Assembly (NCBI GenBank): GCA_020425485.1
Contig: JAGQRL010000063.1
Location: forward strand, 1 to 8,163
Reading direction: 5' to 3'
DNA from: Rhodospirillaceae bacterium
GTDB taxonomy: Bacteria > Pseudomonadota > Alphaproteobacteria > DSM-16000 > Inquilinaceae
Length of the DNA stretch: 8,163 nucleotides
The notes under the pieces were generated by a model. It had not been told where the DNA came from. It was given only the letters and a program-made list of their open reading frames with translations, and searched no databases. A program made the translations under genes and the position numbers. Positions within the stretch are counted from its first letter, which is position 1. Every line of letters begins with the position of its first letter. Below, piece after piece: positions 1-4,659 of this stretch.

Positions 1-74
1 ATCTTGGACAGCTCGGCGGCTTCCAAGACGGTCAGGCTGGACAGGTCGTCCACCAGCTTCTGCAAATCAGCCAT
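1..74 (-). CDS. rplL: 50S ribosomal protein L7/L12, N-terminal fragment (gene runs off the left edge)
   Basis: Only the first 24 codons are present, reading MADLQKLVDDLSSLTVLEAA and then ELSK. This matches the L7/L12 N-terminal dimerisation domain, which anchors L12 dimers to the C-terminal helix of L10. L7/L12 forms the ribosomal stalk that recruits and activates the translational GTPases EF-Tu, EF-G and IF2. The ATG at 72-74 is preceded on the minus strand by an AGGAG ribosome binding site about 9 nt upstream. The gene follows rplJ with a gap of roughly 60 bp, the usual rplJ-rplL order, so the two are almost certainly co-transcribed. The hinge and C-terminal factor-binding domain lie outside the window. 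Identification is secure despite the short length, because sequence and position agree. Confidence 0.95.
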   Translation of the reverse strand, partial: MADLQKLVDDLSSLTVLEAAELSK

Positions 75-118
75 TTTGGTTCTCTCCTGGTCTCACTTCT
101 GGTTTCGGCATCCGCGTG

Positions 119-131
119 GGGCCATAGGCCC
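119..131 (-). other. Short hairpin in the rplJ-rplL spacer
   Basis: On the transcribed (minus) strand GGGCC and GGCCC flank a 3-nt loop (TAT), giving a 5-bp GC stem four bases after the rplJ stop codon. No U-run follows, so it is unlikely to terminate transcription. It may affect mRNA stability or the relative translation of rplJ and rplL. Functional significance is a guess. Confidence 0.3.
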
Positions 132-134
132 GGA

Positions 135-689
135 TCACGCCGCCGCTCCCGTCTGGGAATAGGCTTTGAGCACATTGACCACCTGGGCCGGCGGCGCCGC
201 GATGACGCGGGCGAGCTGACCGGCCGGGGCCGGCAGCACACCGACCAGCCGTCCGGCAGGCGCCTGCAGGAGACCGACGATCTTGGCGCGAAGCTCCTCG
301 ATCGGCGGCATCTTGGTCAGCGCCTCCACGGCCTCACCGGTCAGGGTCTGACCGCCCAGGCCGCCGCCAACTACCGTGAGCTTGTTGTTGCTCTTCTTGG
401 CGTAGTCCCAGACGACCTTGGCGACCGCAATCGGATCGGTGCCGTAGGCCACGGCGGTGGGCCCGGTGAACAGGCCCTCCAAGTGCTCAAACGCAGTTCC
501 CTTCAGGGCACGGCGGGCAAGCCGGTTCTTGGTCACGCGGAAAGACGCCCCGGCCTCACGGACCTTGCGCCGCAGATCGGTCGATTCCGCGACGGTCATG
601 CCCTGGGCATGGGTGATGATCACCGTCTCCGCCGAGAGCAGACCCTCGTGGAGCTGGGCGACCTTCTCTTCCTTCTGTGCGCGTTCCAC
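135..689 (-). CDS. rplJ: 50S ribosomal protein L10 with an extended C-terminal L12-binding tail
   Basis: L10 binds 23S rRNA with L11 at the base of the stalk and carries the L7/L12 dimers. The 184-residue product begins with the family-typical ERAQKEEKVAQLHEGL, and its core contains REAGASFRVTKNRLARRAL (residues 45-63). I chose the GTG at 687-689 over an in-frame ATG 19 codons upstream. The GTG starts exactly where the family starts and has a GGAGG site 6 nt before it; the upstream extension resembles no L10. The C-terminus contains three consecutive 11-residue repeats with an AP(A/P) core at residues 141-151, 152-162 and 163-173. Alphaproteobacterial L10 is usually about 170 residues as I recall it, so this protein seems to have one extra repeat. 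Each repeat should form a segment of the L12-docking helix. An L10-type leader lies upstream. L10 normally represses its own translation through such a leader. Confidence 0.96.
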   Translation of the reverse strand: MERAQKEEKVAQLHEGLLSAETVIITHAQGMTVAESTDLRRKVREAGASFRVTKNRLARRALKGTAFEHLEGLFTGPTAVAYGTDPIAVAKVVWDYAKKSNNKLTVVGGGLGGQTLTGEAVEALTKMPPIEELRAKIVGLLQAPAGRLVGVLPAPAGQLARVIAAPPAQVVNVLKAYSQTGAAA

Positions 690-695
690 GGATTG

Positions 696-700
696 CCTCC
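696..700 (-). promoter_or_regulatory. Ribosome binding site fixing the rplJ GTG start
   Basis: The minus strand reads GGAGG, then six bases, then GTG. This strong Shine-Dalgarno site at ideal spacing is the main reason for choosing the GTG at 687-689 over the ATG at 744-746. Confidence 0.85.
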
Positions 701-865
701 GTTCGGCCCGATCCCCGCGCTGCAGCACGGATGCCGGGCGTTGCACCCCGAACCGATCGGCAGGGGGATCGCTCCCGCTTCCGGCCGGTCCACTCGCTTT
801 GTCCTGCCCCAGAAGTTCGACCCTCGTCCCGTCCGGCCCTGGCGGGCGCGGCGAGGTGTTGGATC

Positions 866-922
866 TCCTCCCGTCTATGCAGGCGGTTTAAGCCGGATCG
901 CACCGGCACCTGCAGTCTCGGA
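866..922 (-). promoter_or_regulatory. L10 (L10-L12 complex) autoregulatory mRNA leader
   Basis: On the minus strand, in the 337-bp gap between rplA and rplJ, the sequence has the core of the conserved rplJ leader. GCAGG (+ strand 909-913) pairs with CCTGC (879-883). Just inside, GCCGG (903-907) pairs with CCGGC (892-896) around a short loop. These are followed by the unpaired CTTAAAC and by a TGCATAGACGG motif (+ 871-880 region). From memory, the E. coli rplJ leader has the same layout of GCAGGTG, an inner hairpin, CTTAA, CCTGC and GTAGACGG. In the known system the L10-L12 complex binds this structure and represses rplJL translation when stalk protein is in excess. It lies about 190 nt upstream of the rplJ start, so repression probably acts through long-range folding. 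Confidence 0.8.
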
Positions 923-958
923 CAGGCTCTGCGGGGTCGATCGCTCGCCCCCGCACCG

Positions 959-980
959 CCGGGCCACAGCAGCGGCCCGG
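959..980 (-). other. GC-rich hairpin downstream of rplA
   Basis: A perfect 7-bp inverted repeat (CCGGGCC and GGCCCGG around an 8-nt loop) lies about 46 bp after the rplA stop and before the L10 leader. No U-tract follows on the minus strand. It could be a pause or processing site, or part of the wider rplJ leader fold. A terminator here would cut rplJL off from upstream transcription, and I do not call it one. Confidence 0.35.
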
Positions 981-1026
981 AAGTCTCGCAATGCCCCGCG
1001 GCCCTGCCGCCGGGCGGTATCCCTGG

Positions 1027-1740
1027 CTACGCGGCCGTTCCCGTATCCGAAGCGATGCGGGAGACGTCCAGGCGCAGGCTCGGCCCCATGGTCGTGGTGA
1101 GCGACGCCTTCTTCAGATACTGGCCCTTCGCACCCGACGGCTTGGCCCGCACGATCGCGTGCACGAAGGCGCGCACGTTTTCCGCCAGCCGTGCCTCATC
1201 GAAGCTGCACTTGCCGACGCCGGCATGGACGATGCCCGCCTTTTCCGCGCGGAACTCCACCGTGCCCGCCTTGGCGGCACTGACGGCGGCGGTCACGTCC
1301 GGCGTCACCGTGCCCAGCTTGGGGTTGGGCATCAGGCCGCGCGGACCGAGCACCCGGCCCAGCCGGCCAACCACGCCCATCATGTCCGGCGTGGCGATGC
1401 AGCGGTCGAAGTCGAGCCGGCCTTCCTGGATTTCCTTGGCCAGCTCGTCGGCCCCGACGATGTCGGCGCCGGCGGCGGTCGCTTCCTCGGCCTTGTCGCC
1501 GCGGGCGAACACCAGCACCCGCACGCTCTTGCCGGTGCCGTTGGGCAGTTGGACCATGCCGCGCACCATCTGGTCGGCGTGGCGCGGGTCGATGCCCAGG
1601 TTCATGGCAATCTCGATGGTCTCGTCGAACTTGGCATTGGCGCGCGCCTTCAGGAGCTTCACCGCCTCTTCGACATCGTAGGCCTTGTTGCGATCGAGCC
1701 CGTCGAGCGCCGTCGCCATCCGCTTGGGTGTGCGTGCCAT
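1027..1740 (-). CDS. rplA: 50S ribosomal protein L1
   Basis: L1 binds 23S rRNA at the L1 stalk, which moves deacylated tRNA out of the E site. It also represses its own operon by binding the rplK leader mRNA. The product is 237 residues, close to the family's roughly 230-235. The signature GRLGRVLGPRGLMPNPKLGT is at residues 125-144. The conserved N-terminal part ANAKFDETIEIAMNLGIDPR (residues 34-53) and the GAKGQYLKKASLTTTMGP tail (203-220) are also present. The ATG at 1738-1740 lies 5 bp after the rplK stop, with GGAG and AAGGG upstream overlapping the rplK end, so the two genes are translationally close. The stop is TAG at 1027-1029. No anomaly was seen. Confidence 0.98.
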   Translation of the reverse strand: MARTPKRMATALDGLDRNKAYDVEEAVKLLKARANAKFDETIEIAMNLGIDPRHADQMVRGMVQLPNGTGKSVRVLVFARGDKAEEATAAGADIVGADELAKEIQEGRLDFDRCIATPDMMGVVGRLGRVLGPRGLMPNPKLGTVTPDVTAAVSAAKAGTVEFRAEKAGIVHAGVGKCSFDEARLAENVRAFVHAIVRAKPSGAKGQYLKKASLTTTMGPSLRLDVSRIASDTGTAA

Positions 1741-1745
1741 CGCCC

Positions 1746-2174
1746 TTACTCCACCACTTCCAGGCCCATGGAGCGGGCCGTACCGCGCAGCATCTGGACC
1801 GCCGCGTCGATATCGTTGGCGTTGAGGTCCTTCATCTTGGTCGCGCCGATCTCTTTCAACTGATCGACGGTGACCTGGCCGACATGGCCGAGCCCGGTGG
1901 TCGAGCTGCCCTTCTCCAGGCCGGCTGCCTTCTTCAGGAAGTAGCTGGCCGGCGGCGTCTTGGTGACGAAACTGAAGGAGCGGTCGCCGTACGCGGTGAT
2001 CACCACCGGGATCGGCATGCCCTTTTCCAGGTTCTGCGTCTGCGCGTTGAACGCCTTGCAGAACTCCATGATGTTCAGGCCGCGCTGGCCGAGGGCCGGG
2101 CCGATGGGCGGCGACGGATTGGCCGCCCCCGCCGGCACCTGCAGTTTGATGTAGCCGACGATCTTCTTCGCCAT
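1746..2174 (-). CDS. rplK: 50S ribosomal protein L11
   Basis: L11 binds the GTPase-associated centre of 23S rRNA at the stalk base and is needed for RelA activation in the stringent response. The product is 142 residues, the normal size. The N-terminal domain has the proline-rich thiostrepton-site segment, PPIGPALGQRGLNIMEFCKA at residues 22-41. The C-terminal rRNA-binding domain includes TTGLGHVGQVTVDQLKEIGA (92-111) and ends NANDIDAAVQMLRGTARSMG (118-137). The ATG at 2172-2174 is preceded by GGAGG with a 6-nt spacer; an ATG 11 codons upstream adds only non-homologous residues and is rejected. It is followed after 5 bp by rplA and separated from nusG by a 243-bp spacer containing palindromic element A. 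Confidence 0.98.
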   Translation of the reverse strand: MAKKIVGYIKLQVPAGAANPSPPIGPALGQRGLNIMEFCKAFNAQTQNLEKGMPIPVVITAYGDRSFSFVTKTPPASYFLKKAAGLEKGSSTTGLGHVGQVTVDQLKEIGATKMKDLNANDIDAAVQMLRGTARSMGLEVVE

Positions 2175-2235
2175 ACTCGTCCTCCATAGAGGCCGGGCAC
2201 TCGGCACCCGCCCCGTGGGGTTCGCGGTTGCGGCC

Positions 2236-2253
2236 GTCCGTGGACTTCCGGAC
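2236..2253 (-). promoter_or_regulatory. Stem-loop in the rplK leader, possible part of an L1-binding site
   Basis: GTCCG and CGGAC pair around an 8-nt loop on the minus strand, about 60 nt upstream of the rplK start, next to a GGGAGGCTTA stretch. L1 is known to repress rplKA by binding a leader structure, and the position fits. I cannot match the full L1 consensus by eye, so this is a weak candidate. Confidence 0.25.
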
Positions 2254-2321
2254 TAAGCCTCCCGCGTGGTCATGATCTGAAGGCCGAAGCCCCCAGACCG
2301 CTCATCTATCTCTTCGCTCCA

Positions 2322-2387
2322 GCCCTCTCCCCCACCCGGCCGCCCAATCCAGCATACTGCCGTGGGTGGCCGGGTGGGGGAGAGGGC
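2322..2387. repeat. Palindromic repeat element, copy A (nusG-rplK spacer)
   Basis: A perfect 20-nt arm (2322-2341, GCCCTCTCCCCCACCCGGCC) is repeated in inverse at 2368-2387. The 26-nt centre extends the stem by about five more pairs, one of them G-U. Two other copies occur in the window (4567-4637 and 7300-7364) with the same inner arm, a related centre containing CCAAT...ACTG, and the flank GGGCCGG. The outer arm differs between copies in a compensating way. The element lies between co-directional ribosomal-operon genes and has no following U-run. Operon transcripts would carry a very stable hairpin here, which could act as a pause, processing or stability element. It could also be a REP-like or MITE-like genomic repeat. 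Confidence 0.85.
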
Positions 2388-2417
2388 CGGGACCGCACGT
2401 CCAACCAGAGGAAAGCT

Positions 2418-2945
2418 CTAAAGCTTCTCCACCTGGGCGTATTCCAGCTCCACCGGGGTGGCGCGGCCGAAGATCGACACCGCCACCTTCAGGCGCGAGC
2501 GCTCCTCGTCCACTTCCTCGATCTCGCCGTTGAACGAGTTGAACGGGCCGTCGCAGACCCGCACCTTCTCGCCCACTTCGTAGGTGACCGACGGCTTGGG
2601 CCGCTCGATCCCCTCTTGAACCTGCTGCAGGATGCGCCCGGCTTCCTGCTCGGAAATCGGCACCGGCCGGCGCGCACCGAGAAAACCACTGACCTTGGCG
2701 GTGTCCTTCACCAGGTGCCAGGTGTCGTCGGTCAGATCCATCTTCACCAGCACGTAGCCGGGGAAGAACTTGCGCTCCGCGTTGACCTTCTGGCCGCGGC
2801 GCACCTCGATCACTTCCTCGGTCGGCACCGAGACGTCCTCGATCAGCTCGCCCAGCCCCTTCTTGTCCGCCTGCTCGCGGATCGACTGGGCGACCTTCTT
2901 CTCGAAGCCCGAATGGACGTGGATGACATACCACCTGGCGGTCAT
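2418..2945 (-). CDS. nusG: Transcription termination/antitermination factor NusG
   Basis: NusG binds the RNA polymerase clamp and bridges polymerase to Rho or to ribosomal S10, supporting processivity, Rho termination and transcription-translation coupling. The product is 175 residues, typical for the family. The N-terminal NGN domain starts ARWYVIHVHSGFEKKVAQSI (residues 3-22) and contains the hallmark RKFFPGYVLVKM (58-69). A linker leads to the KOW domain at about residues 121-153, with VGEKVRVCDGPFNSFNGEIE (124-143). The protein ends VELEYAQVEKL, as in other NusGs. The ATG at 2943-2945 lies 4 bp after the secE stop, with an AAGG element across the junction, so the pair is an operon. Downstream is palindromic element A, then rplK. 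Confidence 0.98.
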   Translation of the reverse strand: MTARWYVIHVHSGFEKKVAQSIREQADKKGLGELIEDVSVPTEEVIEVRRGQKVNAERKFFPGYVLVKMDLTDDTWHLVKDTAKVSGFLGARRPVPISEQEAGRILQQVQEGIERPKPSVTYEVGEKVRVCDGPFNSFNGEIEEVDEERSRLKVAVSIFGRATPVELEYAQVEKL

Positions 2946-2949
2946 GGCC

Positions 2950-3147
2950 TTAGCCCCCCAAGCCCAGGATCGCGCCGACGGTCAGGCTCACAACGCCGTC
3001 CACCAACAGGAAGAAGATCGACATGATGATGACGAACACGAACACCATCGCCGTGGTGATCATGGTCTCCTTGCGGGTGGGCCAGGTAACCTTGGAGACT
3101 TCCTGACGGACCTGCCGGTAGAACTGCAGCGGGCTCGCTTTCGCCAT
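2950..3147 (-). CDS. secE: Preprotein translocase subunit SecE (single membrane segment)
   Basis: SecE clamps the SecY channel of the Sec translocon in the inner membrane. The 65-residue product is the short, one-helix form common outside the enterobacteria. It has an amphipathic N-terminal helix with the conserved RQEVSKVTWPTRKET motif (residues 14-28), followed by one transmembrane helix of about residues 30-50 (ITTAMVFVFVIIMSIFFLLV). The ATG at 3145-3147 has only a weak GGTAAG-like site upstream. The gene starts 36 bp from the end of tRNA-Trp, and no good promoter was seen in that gap. It is therefore probably transcribed with the tRNA and released by tRNA processing. The downstream partner is nusG, the standard arrangement. 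Confidence 0.97.
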   Translation of the reverse strand: MAKASPLQFYRQVRQEVSKVTWPTRKETMITTAMVFVFVIIMSIFFLLVDGVVSLTVGAILGLGG

Positions 3148-3183
3148 GATAATCGATACTTACCTTAATTCAGTTGCCGCCAC

Positions 3184-3259
3184 TGGCAGGGGTGGCAGGA
3201 CTCGAACCCGCAGCCCCCGGTTTTGGAGACCGGTGCTCTACCACTTGAGCTACACCCCT
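3184..3259 (-). tRNA. tRNA-Trp (anticodon CCA)
   Basis: The minus strand folds into a full cloverleaf of 76 nt including an encoded 3' CCA (3184-3186). The acceptor AGGGGTG pairs with CACCCCT and the discriminator base is G. The anticodon stem CCGGT/ACCGG closes a loop reading CTCCAAA, giving anticodon CCA. The T arm is GCGGG-TTCGAGT-CCTGC. It lies directly upstream of secE, as is usual in Proteobacteria, and 192 bp downstream of tRNA-Gly. The tuf gene often found between the two is missing. Confidence 0.97.
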
Positions 3260-3322
3260 GTCGGCCGCTGCGGGCGGTCCGGGCAGGCGCGTCGACGGTG
3301 CAACTCCGTCCGCCCGGCACAA

Positions 3323-3411
3323 CAAACCCGTCTCGCGCACACGTGTCGGCGAGCGAGCGGCGGTGATAGCCGAAGCGCAGACGCGATGCAAGCCGGCAAA
3401 CGGGTTTGCCG
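3323..3411 (-). other. Mutually exclusive inverted repeats in the tRNA-Gly/tRNA-Trp spacer
   Basis: A local hairpin at 3394-3411 has arms CGGCAAAC and GTTTGCCG, an 8-bp perfect repeat or effectively 7 bp with a CGGG/CCCG loop. The same sequence can instead pair over distance, because CAAACCCGT at 3323-3331 is the exact complement of ACGGGTTTG at 3400-3408. The two pairings exclude each other. The spacer contains no coding signal and no recognisable remnant of tuf. It may be a processing or attenuation region between the tRNAs; the function is inferred only. Confidence 0.35.
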
Positions 3412-3451
3412 CGGCCGAGCGCAGCAGCCATGCCCGCGACCGGAAGGGAAT

Positions 3452-3525
3452 TGGAGCGGGTGAGGGGAATCGAACCCCCACTGCCAGCTTGGAAGGCTGG
3501 TGCTCTACCATTGAGCTACACCCGC
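3452..3525 (-). tRNA. tRNA-Gly (anticodon TCC)
   Basis: The minus strand gives a complete 74-nt cloverleaf with encoded CCA (3452-3454). The acceptor GCGGGTG pairs with CACCCGC and the discriminator base is T. The anticodon stem CCAGC/GCTGG closes the loop CTTCCAA, so the anticodon is TCC (UCC), which reads GGA and GGG codons. The T arm is GGGGG-TTCGATT-CCCCT with one non-Watson-Crick closing pair. In related genomes this gene normally follows tRNA-Tyr closely; here 3.6 kb of other genes lie in between. Confidence 0.97.
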
Positions 3526-3568
3526 GCCCGGCCCGGGCCTGGCAAGGCCGCCGTGCCGATGCCGCCCT

Positions 3569-3597
3569 GGAAAGCACGCATGCGCCCCCGCGGTCAA
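3569..3597 (-). promoter_or_regulatory. Candidate promoter for the tRNA-Gly / tRNA-Trp / secE / nusG transcript
   Basis: TTGACC (+ strand 3592-3597) is a good -35 hexamer on the minus strand. It is followed after 17 bp by CTTTCC (3569-3574), a weak -10. Transcription would begin about 35-40 nt ahead of tRNA-Gly. The -35 is convincing and the -10 poor. A promoter is needed here if the insertion uncoupled tRNA-Gly from the tRNA-Tyr promoter. Confidence 0.4.
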
Positions 3598-3696
3598 CGC
3601 GCTGGTTCGCTCGGCCCCGTCCGGTGACCGCTCAGATGGATGCGCAGGGGACAATCTGCAATCCTCTCTTCAGCGATCGCCTGGAAAGGACGGGGG

Positions 3697-4524
3697 ATGG
3701 ACGCCCAGTCGATGTCGGACCATTGGGGATCGGGCGACATCTTCGCCCTGATCCTGGAGGCCATGGAGGCGGCGGGGCTCGCGCCCGACACCATGACCGT
3801 GGCGCGCATGGCGCCGGTGGACCATTTTCACGCGCGCGGCTTCCCGGCCACGGTGGAACTGGCCGATGCCCTGCCCATCCTGCCCGGCCACCACCTGGTG
3901 GATATCGGCTGCGGCCTCGGCGGGCCGGCCCGCTACCTGGCGGAACGCTTCGGCTGCCGGGTGAGCGGCATCGACATCACCGGCCCCTTCGTGGAAGCCG
4001 CCAACAAGCTGACGGCCTTCCTGGGGCTGGAGGGCCAGGTGGACGTGCAGTTGGGCGACGGCCACCACCTGCCCTTCGGCGATGCGGCCTTCGACGGCGG
4101 CTATACCCAGCACGTCACCATGAACGTGGCGGACCGCGCGCAGTTCTACGGCGAAGCCTTCCGCGTACTGAAGCCGGGCGCCTTCTTCGCGCTGACGGAA
4201 CACGGCCTCGGCCCGCAAGGCGATCCCCACTTCCCCACCCCGTGGTCGGAGGACGGCAGCGGTTCCTTCCTCGTCACGCCGGCCGATACGGTGGCCCATC
4301 TGCAAGCGGCGGGGTTCGTGGAGATCACGGTGGAAGACACCGGCGCCAAATACGCCTCCGGCTATCGCCGCGTCCTGGAACTGGCCGCCCAGGGCGCCCT
4401 GCCGCCCTTCAGCTCCCAGATCCTGCTGGGGGCGACGGCCCTGGACAAGACGCTGAACTCCGCGCGCAACATCGAGGAGCGGCGCACCCACCCGGTGCAG
4501 ATCATCTGCCACAAGCCGGAGTGA
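3697..4524 (+). CDS. Class I SAM-dependent methyltransferase (type 11 / UbiE-like), substrate unknown
   Basis: The 275-residue protein has a Rossmann-fold methyltransferase core. Motif I is LVDIGCGLGGPARYLAERFG (residues 67-86). The acidic ribose-binding end of strand 2 is GIDIT (D93). The adenine-region aspartate is in LGDGHHLPF (D121), and the post-I strand is TQHVTMNVAD. The VLKPGAFFALTEHGL segment (157-171) is the usual motif III region. The N-terminal 60 residues are a helical lid. The GCGLGG, HVTMN and VLKPGG-like features resemble small-molecule or N-methyltransferases of the sarcosine/dimethylglycine or tocopherol type more than rRNA enzymes, but the substrate cannot be read from the sequence. 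I prefer the ATG at 3697, with AAAGGA about 6 nt upstream, over one at 3640. It stands alone on the plus strand, divergent from tRNA-Gly, and palindromic element B lies 43 bp after its stop. It is not a usual member of this locus. Confidence 0.88.
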   Translation: MDAQSMSDHWGSGDIFALILEAMEAAGLAPDTMTVARMAPVDHFHARGFPATVELADALPILPGHHLVDIGCGLGGPARYLAERFGCRVSGIDITGPFVEAANKLTAFLGLEGQVDVQLGDGHHLPFGDAAFDGGYTQHVTMNVADRAQFYGEAFRVLKPGAFFALTEHGLGPQGDPHFPTPWSEDGSGSFLVTPADTVAHLQAAGFVEITVEDTGAKYASGYRRVLELAAQGALPPFSSQILLGATALDKTLNSARNIEERRTHPVQIICHKPE

Positions 4525-4566
4525 CGGCGGCGCCTGGAGCGGCCTGCTGCGCTGATCTTTTGGGTT

Positions 4567-4637
4567 CGGCCCGCACCCCCCACCCGGCCATCCAATAGGC
4601 AAACTGTCGTTGGGTGGCCGGGTGGGGGTGCGGGCCG
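4567..4637. repeat. Palindromic repeat element, copy B (between convergent genes)
   Basis: The left arm 4567-4589 (CGGCCCGC, six C, ACCCGGCC) pairs with 4616-4637 except for one bulged C. The 26-nt centre adds six further pairs (ATCCAA with TTGGGT, one G-U), leaving a loop of about 14 nt. The outer arm GCCCGCA/TGCGGGC replaces GCCCTCT/AGAGGGC of copy A and GCCCACT/AGTGGGC of copy C, so both sides changed together. Its place between the methyltransferase and esterase 3' ends would suit a bidirectional terminator, but no T-tracts flank it. Confidence 0.85.
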
Positions 4638-4659
4638 GTGCCGCCCTATCTCAAGACAC

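Noticed and set aside
690..746. Upstream ATG extension of rplJ by 19 codons
   Set aside because: The extension is unlike any L10, while the GTG at 687-689 has GGAGG at ideal spacing and starts where the family starts.
677..1863. Long plus-strand open frames (677-1681 and 991-1863) opposite rplA and the rplJ leader
   Set aside because: They are antisense shadows of rplA and high-GC spacer. They are rich in R, A, P and H, show no family motif, and lack good ribosome binding sites.
3640..3696. Upstream ATG for the methyltransferase (19 more residues)
   Set aside because: The ATG at 3697 has a good AAAGGA site; the extension is basic, low-complexity sequence from the intergenic region.
3670..4602. 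310-residue minus-strand open frame opposite the methyltransferase
   Set aside because: The plus strand carries clear methyltransferase motifs. The antisense frame is a GC-driven shadow and reads through the palindromic element.
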